Assembly: GCA_037951105.1 (NCBI GenBank)
Contig: JBAMJV010008015.1
Coordinates: forward strand, 1-64,000
Direction: 5' to 3'
Source: Echinarachnius parma
Lineage: Eukaryota; Echinodermata; Echinoidea; Clypeasteroida; Echinarachniidae
Length of the DNA stretch: 64,000 nucleotides
In this document: positions 1 to 10,019 of the stretch, piece by piece
How the letters are laid out: every line of letters starts with the position of its first letter
Position numbering within the stretch: position 1 is the first letter of the stretch
Translations under genes and position numbers: made by a program
The notes under the pieces: generated by a model
What the model saw: only the letters and a program-made list of their open reading frames with translations
Told to the model about the DNA's origin: nothing
The model's database searches: none

Positions 1-184
1 GTGCCCCGTAGCTACGCCATTTGGGGAAAAACGACATACATAGTGTGTTCCCCCCATTATGTGCCGTGCCCTCTACCGATCAGTAAGCCCACGCAACGCT
101 TCTGCCCATAGGCCGGTGTGGTGCGAAATCCGTACCCAGTGGCAAATGCGCAGCGCTTAGTATACAAATAATGCGCAGGTATGA

Positions 185-305
185 GTGGGTCGGTAGGAAT
201 TGTTTGCACATGGTAACTATGGAACTGTTAAACCCACGAGGCGAAGCCGAGTGGGTTTAGACTAGTTTCCATAGTTACCGCGTGTAAACAATTCCACCGA
301 CCCAC
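185..305. repeat. ~120-bp hairpin (inverted repeat)
   Basis: The left arm 185-237 begins GTGGGTCGG and ends AAACCCAC; the right arm 251-305 begins GTGGGTTTAGA and ends CCGACCCAC. The arms pair almost throughout around a 13-base spacer (GAGGCGAAGCCGA). Confidence 0.85.
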
Positions 306-390
306 GAAATAAACTTGCGCATCATCTGTTTTATAGAATGGGCATTGTTACGCCCCCCAAAAAGTCAACAAATTAAAAATTAGAAAAATT

Positions 391-597
391 ACCGGATGCA
401 TGAAATAATTTTACCGGACGCATGAAATTTTTTACCGGACGCATGAAATTTTTTACCGGACGCATGAAATTTTTTACCGGACGCATGATTTTTTTACCGG
501 ACGCATGACATTTTTTACCGGACGCATGACATTTTTACCGGACGCATGACATTTTTACCGGACGCATGATTTTTTTACCGGACGCATGACTTTTCAT
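391..597. repeat. Minisatellite, ~20-bp unit, ~10 copies
   Basis: Tandem copies of TTTTACCGGACGCATGAAAT with changes confined mostly to the A/T part. The array is itself bracketed by GGATGCATGA on the left and TCATGCATCC on the right, so it sits at the centre of a smaller inverted repeat and may be an expansion of that hairpin's middle. Confidence 0.9.
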
Positions 598-1134
598 GCA
601 TCCAGTACAATTAATTGTCTGCACAAATTTTGCTCTCAACCAATCAGATTGCAGGGATTTATCAACCCATTCTATAAACAGTTATGGTGCATGTCTTGCG
701 ACAATCGTTACCATTATTACGCCGCAATTTAATGCTAATACAAAATTGACGCATGTTTCTAAAACATTTAGCTGACAACACTTTGTGCCGCAAGGAGGCA
801 TTTTGCATGCTTTATTACGACTGGGTACGATTTTTGCAGGCTTGTTTACGAGTTTATGCGCATGCTCATTTGCGACTTCGTACGGATTTCGCAGTGCGTA
901 CAGATTTAGCGTGACACCGGAAGGTATGTGTTGCAAAAAACATGTTCACATCTTCGTAAGATAACCTTGCAGATCGATGCGTATGAAGTTAGTATTACCT
1001 TTACCGGATGGTGTTCGTATATTGTTATTTACTTTGTTTGTGTGCAATAGGAATACTTGCTAAAAAAAAACACTCACGATTATATCGTACACATCCGTTC
1101 AGGTTAATTGTTCCAGTGATTGTAAGATGTCCAT

Positions 1135-1420
1135 TTAATAGAGGGATCTTGTAACTGTTTTGTCATCTGCAAAAAGTTAAGAATGGTTGATAAAATGTAT
1201 ATTTTGGTGATCTGATATGTCACATATCATATGTGCCCCCTGAGTTATCCAGTGGATAATCAAAATCCCCACACTTCAATCGTATATAGGTAGGGAAATA
1301 CGAAAAACGAAACCTGTTCCATGCTACTATATTGGCAATACGACTACAGCAAGATATGTGAGAACTGCTAGTTTCCAAGTCAGTTTTGAAGATTTTGACA
1401 ATGTTACTAGATCCCTTTAA
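1135..1420 (+). mobile_element. TTAA-flanked MITE, family A, copy 1
   Basis: It begins TTAA then GAGGGATCTTGTAAC and ends ACAATGTTACTAGATCCC then TTAA. Related copies start near 4015, 21437 (reversed), 25559 and 51175. TTAA duplication is the hallmark of piggyBac-type transposition, so a piggyBac-driven non-autonomous element is the likely class; no transposase is visible. Confidence 0.75.
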
Positions 1421-1483
1421 TAACGCTTTGTTGCGCATGTACACATGCACATCGTACTAAACATCGAGTAATTAATCAAAAGA

Positions 1484-1531
1484 AAGAAAGAATGAAACAG
1501 AAACGAAAGAACGAAAGAAAGAAAGAGAGGT
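1484..1531. repeat. Purine-rich GAAA/GAAC microsatellite
   Basis: Imperfect runs of AAAG/GAAC units directly downstream of the first TTAA MITE. Confidence 0.7.
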
Positions 1532-1539
1532 GCATAATT

Positions 1540-2215
1540 AAACCTTCGAGGATGTTGTTGTGATAGTCATGGCGATGATAAATGGGGCATCAAAGATTGT
1601 CAGCCTCGATATTAAGTTATTAAAACATGATGAAGAAAACTTAAATAATGGAATATATTATATAAAAAACAACAACATAGTATCCGAAAGGTGAACCTCC
1701 ATCCAGGATGTTCGAGGGTGACCATTATAAATGATTGTGGGTGTAAATGGGTCATTATTGAAAATTGCTAGCGTCAAAACAACACGATAGATTAAACTGG
1801 AAAAAATGAAGAAAGAATAAACTGAGAAGAAAACAAGTTTCTAAAAGGTGCAAGCATGGGCATCCGTCCAGGATGTTCTTTATGATTATTGATTTGGTTG
1901 TAAGTAGGGCATTACTAAAAATGCCTGCGTCTTCCAAATAACATAAAACTATGAAATGGACTCAAATAATGTGATTGAACACAAAAAAAAGAAGAAAAAA
2001 AAAGAGAACAGAATACGAATTTTTCATATCCGTCCAGGTTCTTCTAACGACCATTTAGGTGATGATAATTAAGACATATACTCGCAATTGCCCGCGGCCA
2101 CAAAATAACAGAATATAATCAGAAAAGCTTAAATTGCTAAAGTTCCTAAAAGGTGCATATCCGGCCAGGACCTTCTGGCGAGCAAAATGGTGATGATAAT
2201 TAACTTAGTCTGGAC
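1540..2215. repeat. Degenerate tandem repeat, ~150-170-bp unit, about 4 copies
   Basis: The phrase AAGGTG...CATCCGTCCAGGATGTTC recurs near 1690, 1845, 2025 and 2150. Each is followed by a segment resembling GATGATAATTAA and then a CAAAATAAC-like stretch. Copies have diverged in length and sequence. No coding potential. Confidence 0.6.
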
Positions 2216-3292
2216 TGGTCCGCAAAATGTTTGGACTGGGTATATGGAGAATGCATGTCAAAACACATTCAAACAGTCGATCTCGGACGGGTTAAAATAC
2301 TGCTCACAATAATATTGCGCGCATCTACAAGAAAGTCGGGCGAGGTGAGAAATTTGAACTAGATTGCCTACAACTCTTCCAGTTGTTCGTTTAATTTCAT
2401 ATCCAATTTTTAAAATGAACATCTAGCCGAGGGCAACTATATAAAGCATACAATAAAAAATGATTGCGCACAAACACACAAATTATAACAGAGGCCGTCC
2501 TCGCAAACAAAGGATATCAACGGGAAATAAATTGAAAAACAGTTCTGATGAATAAATGAAATTTCTGGCAAGTTATGCTCCATCAATTTGTAATGTCTTG
2601 CAGCTATATGTAGAGAAGATGAAATGTCAATTATGCATGCGACGAAATATGAAACGTTGTCCCGAAGAAATAAATGAGGTTTTGTATTTCATGAATGTTA
2701 GGGGAATTTCCACCTGCAAAACATGTCGACCGCATGAAAGTGGACATGGTTAACACATACCCTCCGATATATCGAAATGCCAACAGGGTTTATACATGTT
2801 GCACCTATTCCTATTAACAGCTTTATGGGTGCATGTGGCAATTATGAAAATAATCTAAAATTTTTGACATTGTTGATTTTAAAGGGTATTCTTCTCATTT
2901 CCGTTTTGATTATTTTATCTGATGTTACCTTATTTGTACAAGATTTTGTATTCCTTTTTTTCTGTATTGTGCATTTCAAGATTTACCTATCTGCTTGCTC
3001 CATCATTTGACATCTATACATCCATATGTATGTATTCTCAAACAAATGGTGAAAGTGGAGCTTTGAAAGACATTTTTTCAATTGCTGAGATATTCGCACG
3101 TGGTGGTAAGATGGAATATATTATAATTATTCATTTGGGCCTATACTGGACAACGAGTTATGGATTTATGGATCTGTACAGTAAGTTTTTGATAAAGGTA
3201 CTATGAATTTTGGTATTGATGTTATACTTTGTTATAATTTGCAATATTTCCGAACTGAACATGATTCAGAAAAACCTTTATATTAACCTATC
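2216..3292. other. No recognisable feature
   Basis: AT-rich sequence with only short chance reading frames (the longest is under 100 codons). No repeat, RNA or protein similarity recognised. Confidence 0.5.
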
Positions 3293-3482
3293 ACAGAAAA
3301 CGGGGCAGAGGTCGTCCACCAATATCTTGGACTGAATATATCAAGAGAGTGTCTAGACAAGGAATGAAAGGTGCAACACATACATGACATATGGCAGAAG
3401 ATAGAGTTGCATGGCGTGCTCTCGTGAAGACCACAGCAGCGCTCTACAGCGCCACCTCAAGTTGATGATGATGATCAGAGAA
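3293..3482 (+). mobile_element. 3' end of a non-LTR retrotransposon (LINE) ORF2, 5'-truncated
   Basis: In the frame starting at 3295 the translation reads RKRGRGRPPISWTEYIKR, then an in-frame stop, then AEDRVAWRALV and terminal stops. RGRP..W...I followed by A.DR..WR.LV is the usual C-terminus of endonuclease/reverse-transcriptase LINE ORFs. The frame closes in a TGATGATGATGA tail, also common at LINE 3' ends. This is a dead fragment; the clade cannot be assigned from so short a piece. Confidence 0.75.
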
Positions 3483-3761
3483 AGTAACTTCCCCCTAAAC
3501 AACTCCTCCTAATTGCTAAACCAGGATACATTTAAAGATTTCCTTTCGCCAAATATTTATATTGTAGATGGGAAAACTTTGAGTAAAAACAAAATATATT
3601 CATTACTTCGTGGTGACAAAACGGTAATATTTTATATTTCGACATTTTAAAATTAAGACATTAAGACTAACTTGTTGGTGTTATATTTATATTTGAGTTA
3701 TCTCTGATTTTAACAGTCTCGCTTTCATGTCCCAGCAACTATATCATTATACGCATGTATA

Positions 3762-3998
3762 CAGGGTGGCCCACAAATAACGGAACGGGGTACTTGCCAT
3801 TCTAAAGACTCATGATGCCCGCCATACTGCATCGAGTAACGATCAACCGTGCGCCATTGTGAGTGTGCGTTCAGCTGTGTATAGAGAAGAAAGGGTACTA
3901 ACAATGGCGCACGCATTGTACGTTACTAGTTGCTATGACGGGCATCATGTGTCTTCATTATAGCAAGCCCCCCGTTCCGTTATTTCTGGGCCACCCTG
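3762..3998. mobile_element. TA-flanked MITE, family B, copy 1
   Basis: TIRs begin CAGGGTGGCCC and continue AAATAACGGAACGGGG; the right end is the matching reverse complement ending GGGCCACCCTG. Pairing extends inward through a GATGCCCG segment on both arms. TA lies on each side (3760-3761 and 3999-4000), consistent with Tc1/mariner-type insertion. No coding potential. Confidence 0.85.
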
Positions 3999-4411
3999 TA
4001 TTGTATAATAATAATTAAATGGATCTAGGAACTGTGTTGACATGTGCGAAAAGTGCTGTATGGTTGATAAAATGTGCCTTTTTGTGATATGATATGTGAA
4101 CTTAGTCATGTGTAAACATTTCACGTTAAATGGCTGAGTAATGAGCAAAAATACAATGTGAAATTCGCTAACTCCTTACACTGACTTTGTAAACAGTTAC
4201 CGTATAGTTGATAATTAAAGATCCAAACACAATCAATCTTAGATATCTTTTTAACGAAAGGAAAATTCGAAAAACCCTGTTACATGTCTCTATTGGTAAT
4301 ACAAATGCACCAAGGTATGAGAGAACCACGAGTAATCTTTGTGGATTTGGACAATAGGGACTTTTCGCTAGTGTGGACGAGAACGAGTTTCCCGTTCTAA
4401 AACGACCATTT

Positions 4412-4646
4412 CAGGGTGGCCCAGAAATAACGGAACGGGGCATTTGCCATTATGAAGAAACGTACATAATATGTTCACTGGATAGATAATCTTTTAAAAG
4501 AAATTCGTTATTCCGAACACCCAAACAAAAACATTACTGTTGTTGATATCAAAGTTCTTTTTAAAAGATTATCTATCCAGTGAACCTAGTCTGTATGTTT
4601 CTTTATAATGGAAAGTACCCCGTTCCGTTAGTTCTGGGCCACCCTG
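4412..4646. mobile_element. TA-type MITE, family B, copy 2, hairpin core
   Basis: Same TIR as the element at 3762 (CAGGGTGGCCCAGAAATAAC and its complement), but the interior is unrelated. Here it is a second near-perfect inverted repeat: CACTGGATAGATAATCTTTT pairs with AAAAGATTATCTATCCAGTG. The right flank is TA; the left flank (TT) has drifted. Confidence 0.8.
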
Positions 4647-4651
4647 TATAA

Positions 4652-4806
4652 GCAAATAATATGCGTATGACGTAATACTCCACGTTGGCACTGTGTAACA
4701 ATAGTAACTAGGTCCGGTAAGCTCCGGCATATTAATCTTGCCGGACCTAGTTACTATTGTTAAGCATGCCAACGGGGAGTCTATACGTCATACGCATATT
4801 ATTTGC
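4652..4806. mobile_element. Palindromic MITE, ~155 bp
   Basis: The arms read GCAAATAATATGCGTATGAC inward on both strands and also share AACAATAGTAACTAGGTCCGG. The spacer is only about 15 bases. It starts five bases after the previous MITE ends. Confidence 0.8.
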
Positions 4807-4899
4807 ATACATCACAGAAGCGGTCTATTGGATCTAGTCAACCCGTCCTGTTCACTACCTGTTCGCTGCCTTTCAACCATCTTCGCTTTTAGTCAACAC

Positions 4900-5640
4900 T
4901 CATGTCAAACACTCACATACACACATACACATGCGCACCGAACACTTAAATACTCAAACTCCAACACAGACACACACACACATACACGCATTCAATCACA
5001 CAAACACACACACACACTTACACACACGTATACTCACACGCACAAACATCCACTCCCGCACGCACGCACGCACTCGCACTCAAACAAACACAAATGCACA
5101 CACACACCCCACACATGCGCTCACACAAACACAAACCCTTACACACGCGTATACACACAAACACAAACCCTTACACACGCGTATACACACAAACAAAACA
5201 TTAATAAAACTCCCACACATACGCATACAGATACACAACACACACCCACACAAACACAAACACATGAATGCACACTCACAAATGCACACAAACACCCACA
5301 CACGCACATCCACATAAACACAAACACACGCACGCACACTCATCCACGCGAGAACTCAAACAAACACAAACACACGCACACACTCAAACAGAAACCCATA
5401 CCCGTACACATACGCATATACACACACGCACGCAGGCACTCGCATTCCAACAAACACAAACAAACACATATACACTCACAAACACACACACACACACACG
5501 CACAAATGCGCACACACGTACACAAAGCCACACACGCACACATTCAAACACACACGCATACACCAGTTACATAATCCACCACACATACACATACACACGT
5601 ATAAAACACACACACATACATATACATGTTGATACTTCTC
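4900..5640. repeat. ~700-bp CA-rich cryptic microsatellite
   Basis: Interrupted (CA)n with ACACAAACAC, ACGCAC and ACACGCGTATACAC variants. An internal duplication of ACAAACCCTTACACACGCGT occurs at about 5129 and 5160. Open frames of up to 278 codons run through it on both strands but are His/Thr or Cys/Val low-complexity artefacts. Confidence 0.9.
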
Positions 5641-5782
5641 TGATTACGTAATTCTGAAGACGGTGCACTGGATTTTCCGACGAACCTGAAATCGAGCATG
5701 AACTAGTGCTCAGATTGGCCAGACGACGAGAGAGAACGTAAGTGACGTAATTTCTCGCCTAAATGACGTCATTTCTTCTAGT

Positions 5783-6022
5783 AGGGGCCACAAATATGGG
5801 TGTTCACTGCAGTTTGGGGTACAATTGTTTTACTTGGCATACAAACTCCTTGGATCAAAAGAAGAACATTCATCCAAACAGACACTCTGTATCAATTATG
5901 GAAATTAGGCCTAATTTGCATAAATACAGAGTGTCTCTTTTGACGAATTTTCTTCTTTTGATCCAAGGAGTATGTATGCCAAGTAAAACAATCGTACCCC
6001 AAAATGCAGTCATGGACCCCTT
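5783..6022. mobile_element. Palindromic MITE, ~240 bp
   Basis: Arms 5806-5892 and 5924-6010 are close reverse complements, sharing TGTTTTACTTGGCATAC, ACTCCTTGGATCAAAAGAAG and GACACTCTGTAT around a ~30-base loop. Outer ends carry GGGGCC and GGACCCC. Confidence 0.8.
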
Positions 6023-6091
6023 AATCACCCCACTACTCGTCGTCCTCAGGTTTGCGAAAAGTCCGTATTGTTACTAGTAAGATCCCTTTAA

Positions 6092-6540
6092 AACACATCG
6101 ATACTGCATGCCAGTTTTTTTTTTATTGCATTATGTTATACTAATTATTTCAACCATGTTATGGCTCATAACATTAAACATGAAAGCTTGAGTTGTGATT
6201 ATTTCAGTTGCTCCTTTCTATGTTAAAAAACCTCGTAATTTAATTCTTAAAAAAGACGATAATGCCCCATCTAAACCACATGGAAACCTCTCATGAAACA
6301 TGCTAAACATGACTGTTGAACAAGAAGGATTTTGTACGAGCCGACGATCGATAAGTTTTGAGCCCACAGGAATAAAGAGCAGATAGAAATGTGTTTGTTT
6401 TCTAAATCACTTCAGTTACTTTCTCCAACAGCCGTCCCTGGATCTTGCTTGAGGTTAGGGCTTCTTACTCCAGGCCCCATCACGGTAGGCGTGTACTGCC
6501 TCTAGGACCTCTTCATCGGTAGCGTGGCCGGACCGGGGAG
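6092..6540. other. No recognisable feature
   Basis: Unremarkable AT-rich sequence; the right edge runs into a G-homopolymer that belongs to the next MITE. Confidence 0.5.
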
Positions 6541-6797
6541 GGGGGGGGGGGGGGGGTGTTTCACAAAGAAATATTTTGTCATTATGACAAATTTGTCATA
6601 ATGACAACATTTTATGGTGGCATTATAGGGTCATTCTGGTTAAAATGTTGCCATGATTTGGCCAAATTCGTATTAATTGGTCACATTTTTTGCCAAAATT
6701 ACACAACATTTTGGCCAAAATGTCCCTATAAAAGACTCCATAAAAATGTGTAATTATGACAAATTTGTCATAATGACAAAATATTTCTTTGTGAAAT
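6541..6797. mobile_element. G-run-tipped MITE, GTTTCACAAAG type 1
   Basis: A ~48-bp terminal inverted repeat, TTTCACAAAGAAATATTTTG then TCATTATGACAAATTTG, is present at 6559-6605 and inverted at 6749-6795. The left tip is preceded by a run of 16 or more G. The first bases resemble the MITEs at 24837, 52006 and 58502 but the interiors differ. Confidence 0.8.
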
Positions 6798-7638
6798 TCT
6801 TTTTGTTACTCAAACAGGAGGGTGCAAGGTCTGTTAAGTTTAAAGGTTGATGAATAAGTTGAAAGCCACAGTCACGAATTGCGGCCATCGCCGCGGCCAC
6901 CACAAATGTCTGTGTCTGATAGAACACGATCCTATGATTAACATTTTAAGCCTCTTCTTCTTGATGTTCTTGGGCAGGTATTTCAGCAGGTTGGGGTAAT
7001 AATGTTCGTGGCCCTTTTGGAGTTAATCAATCAGCAATATTCCTCGTCACAGATAACGTAGACTAAATTTAATTTGCCTTCCTCACAGTTTTCCTAAGAG
7101 GTGCAAAACTTACACCCTCCTCCCCCTCCGTCAATGAATGGCTCCTAAAAATACATCCTTGTCAGAACACTTTTGGTATTGAGTGTTTGTATGCAGGTGC
7201 ATGTAAATACACATTGTTTTTATAATCTGCTACGTGACAATTTGTGAAACACGTTGGTCCTTGCCGGTGGATTTCCCGTATTAAAATAAAACCATAATAC
7301 ATGCCGCAGGAAATTCAATCTTACTTGATAACCGAATTATGCCAGTATATAATGCAATAGCTAAAAGACCCACTCCGGATTGGCATCGCCTTACGTTTTA
7401 TAGGAATCCTTGCCATATTCAAACATTTACCCATCCATTTTCTGCAACACTTGACTTCTTGCACGTATTCACAATTTAAAGGGTAACTACATTTTGGGGG
7501 AGGTGAGAAAATGCCCCCATGAAGTGTTATGTTTTACGAAAGCTTATGATTTCAAAACAAAATTTACATTATCAATTAAAATTGGTTCAGCAACAGCTGA
7601 AATATCGTTGGAATAAAACAAAGTGGGACTCACGTGTT
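6798..7638. other. No recognisable feature
   Basis: No inverted repeat, tandem repeat or homologous frame recognised. Confidence 0.45.
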
Positions 7639-7746
7639 CTTGGGCGTCGATTTGTCATTGATACCCATTCATCAGGGGGGATGATCTATTCATTCATTCC
7701 CCCCCCCCCCCGATGAATAGGTATTACGTAAGTATCGACGCCCATG
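7639..7746. mobile_element. Tiny hAT-like MITE (family C), copy 1
   Basis: TIRs are CTTGGGCGTCGAT on the left and ATCGACGCCCATG on the right, with further pairing through the GATACC/ATTCATC segment. The 8-bp direct repeat CACGTGTT flanks it exactly (7631-7638 and 7747-7754). An 8-bp target duplication is typical of hAT elements. The centre is a C-run. Confidence 0.75.
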
Positions 7747-7754
7747 CACGTGTT

Positions 7755-9640
7755 ATTAGATATACCTCCTTACTTTAATACAAAAAGTAAATGTTGGTTG
7801 TTGAAACTCTCATATTCACAATGTGTGCCATATTGCTTCGACGGCTGTTAATATTTGAATTGATACATTTAATATTTATTTTATGTAAGCATGGTTTTTT
7901 TAAACTCGTATAATTATTCCAAGGGCAAAGTGCACGTTTTAGGAACTAAACTGACTGGCCTTTTAACTATACATTTCAAACATTTTGTTGCGAGATATTC
8001 ATTATACGATTCGGCAAGAACAATTAAAATGCACATCGATTGGCGGTATGTTTCCGTTTTAGTATGTCTGGGGGACATTGATAGTACCCCATGCATGGGC
8101 AATTGGTTTCACCTGTAGTTTCATCAATCTCAATTCGTCTCAATTCACCCCTCTGGGTACCGTGAACGAATCCGGTCATAGATGCATCGGGGGATAAAGC
8201 AATTCATGCAAACCCGTCTAACGAATTTGATGAAGTTGATTGGTACAGTGAATGTTGTTGGCACCTACTGGGTTAACAACCGCATTTTCTTGCTTCTGTT
8301 CATGGCGGGAATGAATAACTAGGAAGTGTTCTATCCATTTCCCTTTATTCCCAAAACATTGCAACCGATATATTGTAATTATACATTTGTGTCATGGCTT
8401 TTTTAAACAGAAAGGACAGGGCTGGGAATTTCGCTTGTAAAAACACACACCAAAAATTGTAAGACAATTTAATGCATAAACAAATCTCGGTATCATCTTT
8501 CAATCCGTATTTGAAAGTATGATATTCATAAGTAGTGATTTTGTATCATTAATGCAAATGATGTTTACAAACGTATTTCCGCAGTCTTATTTATATACAG
8601 TTAATGGCATTTAGGAAGGATGATGGAGAGATAAAGTGCGATAAAGAGGGGCGGAAATAACTCGCTCTCAGAACGAAAACCCATTACACGTCTAAAAATG
8701 CATCCATTATCCCGCAGAGCACATCCATTATTGTTTATATTATAATATGTACCATTTATTCTTATCACAAACTGACGCATGCGACGACAATTTAAAAATA
8801 GATGTAAGAAAATAAGGAAATAATCAAGCTAGATAGTACCATGGTGGTATTAAAAAAAATATATATATATATTTTCATTTATTTTCAACAAATGGACGGG
8901 GTATTACGTCATAGTACGATGAGTTCAGCGCCTTAAATAATGGTACACAAATACAAAGCACACTCAATATCTCATAAACATGACGAATTAATTTTTCATT
9001 CAAATAAAGTTTCAGCGCATCGTTTGAACTCAAAGTCTAGGCGATGATCCAGAGCCTGTTTATTGTCAGACAAAATAATTTGACGTTTTTTTAAAGTCTG
9101 TTCTGGACCGTACATTATTTTAGACATGATACAGGTAGTCAATATGAATAGCACGAACACGTTCAAATATACTCAAAATATCTATAGTGTCCATTTTCAA
9201 CCTGGGAATAACCGGGGATTCGAAAGCCGGATATTTAACCCGATTCTATCGCTGCTAAATGCGATTCCCATAAATAGTTTATCACATATTGTCCACCGGA
9301 TTCCCGTATGCCCTGAATAAACCTGTTCCCTTATACCTACTAAATGTTGCAAACCCCGTAGCGTTATTAATACAGACCCCACATGGTTCCCGTAGGCAAC
9401 GGGTTAACTATATAATCTCTCGCATCCGCCCATCGCATCCTTCCCGTTGAATCTCAGGAGGAGGATCGACAATGAGGCGATCATCCACCAGTTCCTTCGG
9501 TCTTTGGTGCAAAGTTTCAAGTTTCAAGTTTGTTTTTCATTTCCCCAACAGGAAATGGACATAATATATTATACATTATCAGGATAATAAACAACATCAA
9601 CAACAAAGGAAGACGGATATCAAAATAATGATCCTCGAGC
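7755..9640. other. No recognisable gene; short AT microsatellite
   Basis: Contains a short (AT)n tract near 8860 and scattered sub-80-codon frames with no recognisable product. Nothing else seen. Confidence 0.45.
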
Positions 9641-9648
9641 TGCCAATG

Positions 9649-9813
9649 CAGTGGCGTAAGTCTAAGGGGTGGGGGGGGGGGGGGGGGGGGTGTCTTTGCC
9701 CCCAATAATTTGACAAAAACAATACAAAACAGAAGGGGAAAATCTTTAAACATAATATTATAAAGAAATACATAAGGATTGCCCCAAATCAGTTCAACCA
9801 TGGTACGCCATTG
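9649..9813. mobile_element. hAT-like MITE (CAGTGGCGTA family), copy 1
   Basis: TIRs are CAGTGGCGTA on the left and TACGCCATTG on the right. The 8-bp target duplication TGCCAATG is perfect at 9641-9648 and 9814-9821. A G-homopolymer follows the left TIR. The interior (GCCCC, TTTGACAAAA, CAATA) matches the copy at 43353. Confidence 0.85.
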
Positions 9814-10019
9814 TGCCAATGTCTTTTTATAAAACGTGTATTCATATTATATAATGTATAGGTCTATAATCCTTTATGTATATAATTACAGATCCATAGT
9901 TATATACATGATTATAGTTAAGACATTTATCACAACAAATTATGAAGCATATTCTAGAGCGTCTAGTTTTTCGTGGAAATCCAAAGATTCCGGGCGAAAA
10001 CAACAGGAAGGGGAACCGA

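Larger units (their letters stand above)
105..925. mobile_element. Foldback (MITE-like) element with nested hairpin and internal minisatellite
   Basis: Two arms are imperfect reverse complements. The segment around 316-342 (ending TTTTATAGAATGGG) pairs with 665-690 (CCCATTCTATAAACAG), and an outer pair near 129-168 and 861-900 shares GCGAAATCCGTAC followed by GCAAATG. A tighter hairpin lies inside the left arm at 185-305, and a tandem repeat fills the centre. There is no reading frame of substance. I infer a non-autonomous DNA element. Its outer limit is uncertain because the window starts close to the left arm. Confidence 0.55.
4357..6065. mobile_element. TIR element nested in the TTAA MITE
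   Basis: The left end is GGGACTTTTCGC, continuing to GTGGACGA; the right end is the matching complement ending GCGAAAAGTCCG. TA borders both sides. It holds two smaller MITEs, a CA-rich tract and a hairpin. No transposase-like frame is present, and the long CA-tract frames are low-complexity artefacts. Superfamily unassigned. Confidence 0.5.
4015..6091 (+). mobile_element. TTAA-flanked MITE, family A, copy 2, split by a nested element
   Basis: The left part (TTAA, then GGATCTAGGAAC, through GGATTTGGACAAT at about 4355) matches the left and middle of the copies at 25559 and 51175. The missing right end, TTGTTACTAGTAAGATCCC followed by TTAA, resumes at 6068-6091. The intervening ~1.7 kb is a separate inserted element. 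Confidence 0.65.

Noticed and set aside
393-597. CRISPR-like array
   Set aside because: The ~20-bp units are contiguous with no unique spacers, and the sequence is eukaryotic in character; it is a minisatellite.
4738-5574. 278-codon open frame on the plus strand
   Set aside because: It is almost wholly His/Thr repeats from the CA-rich tract, with other long frames overlapping on both strands.
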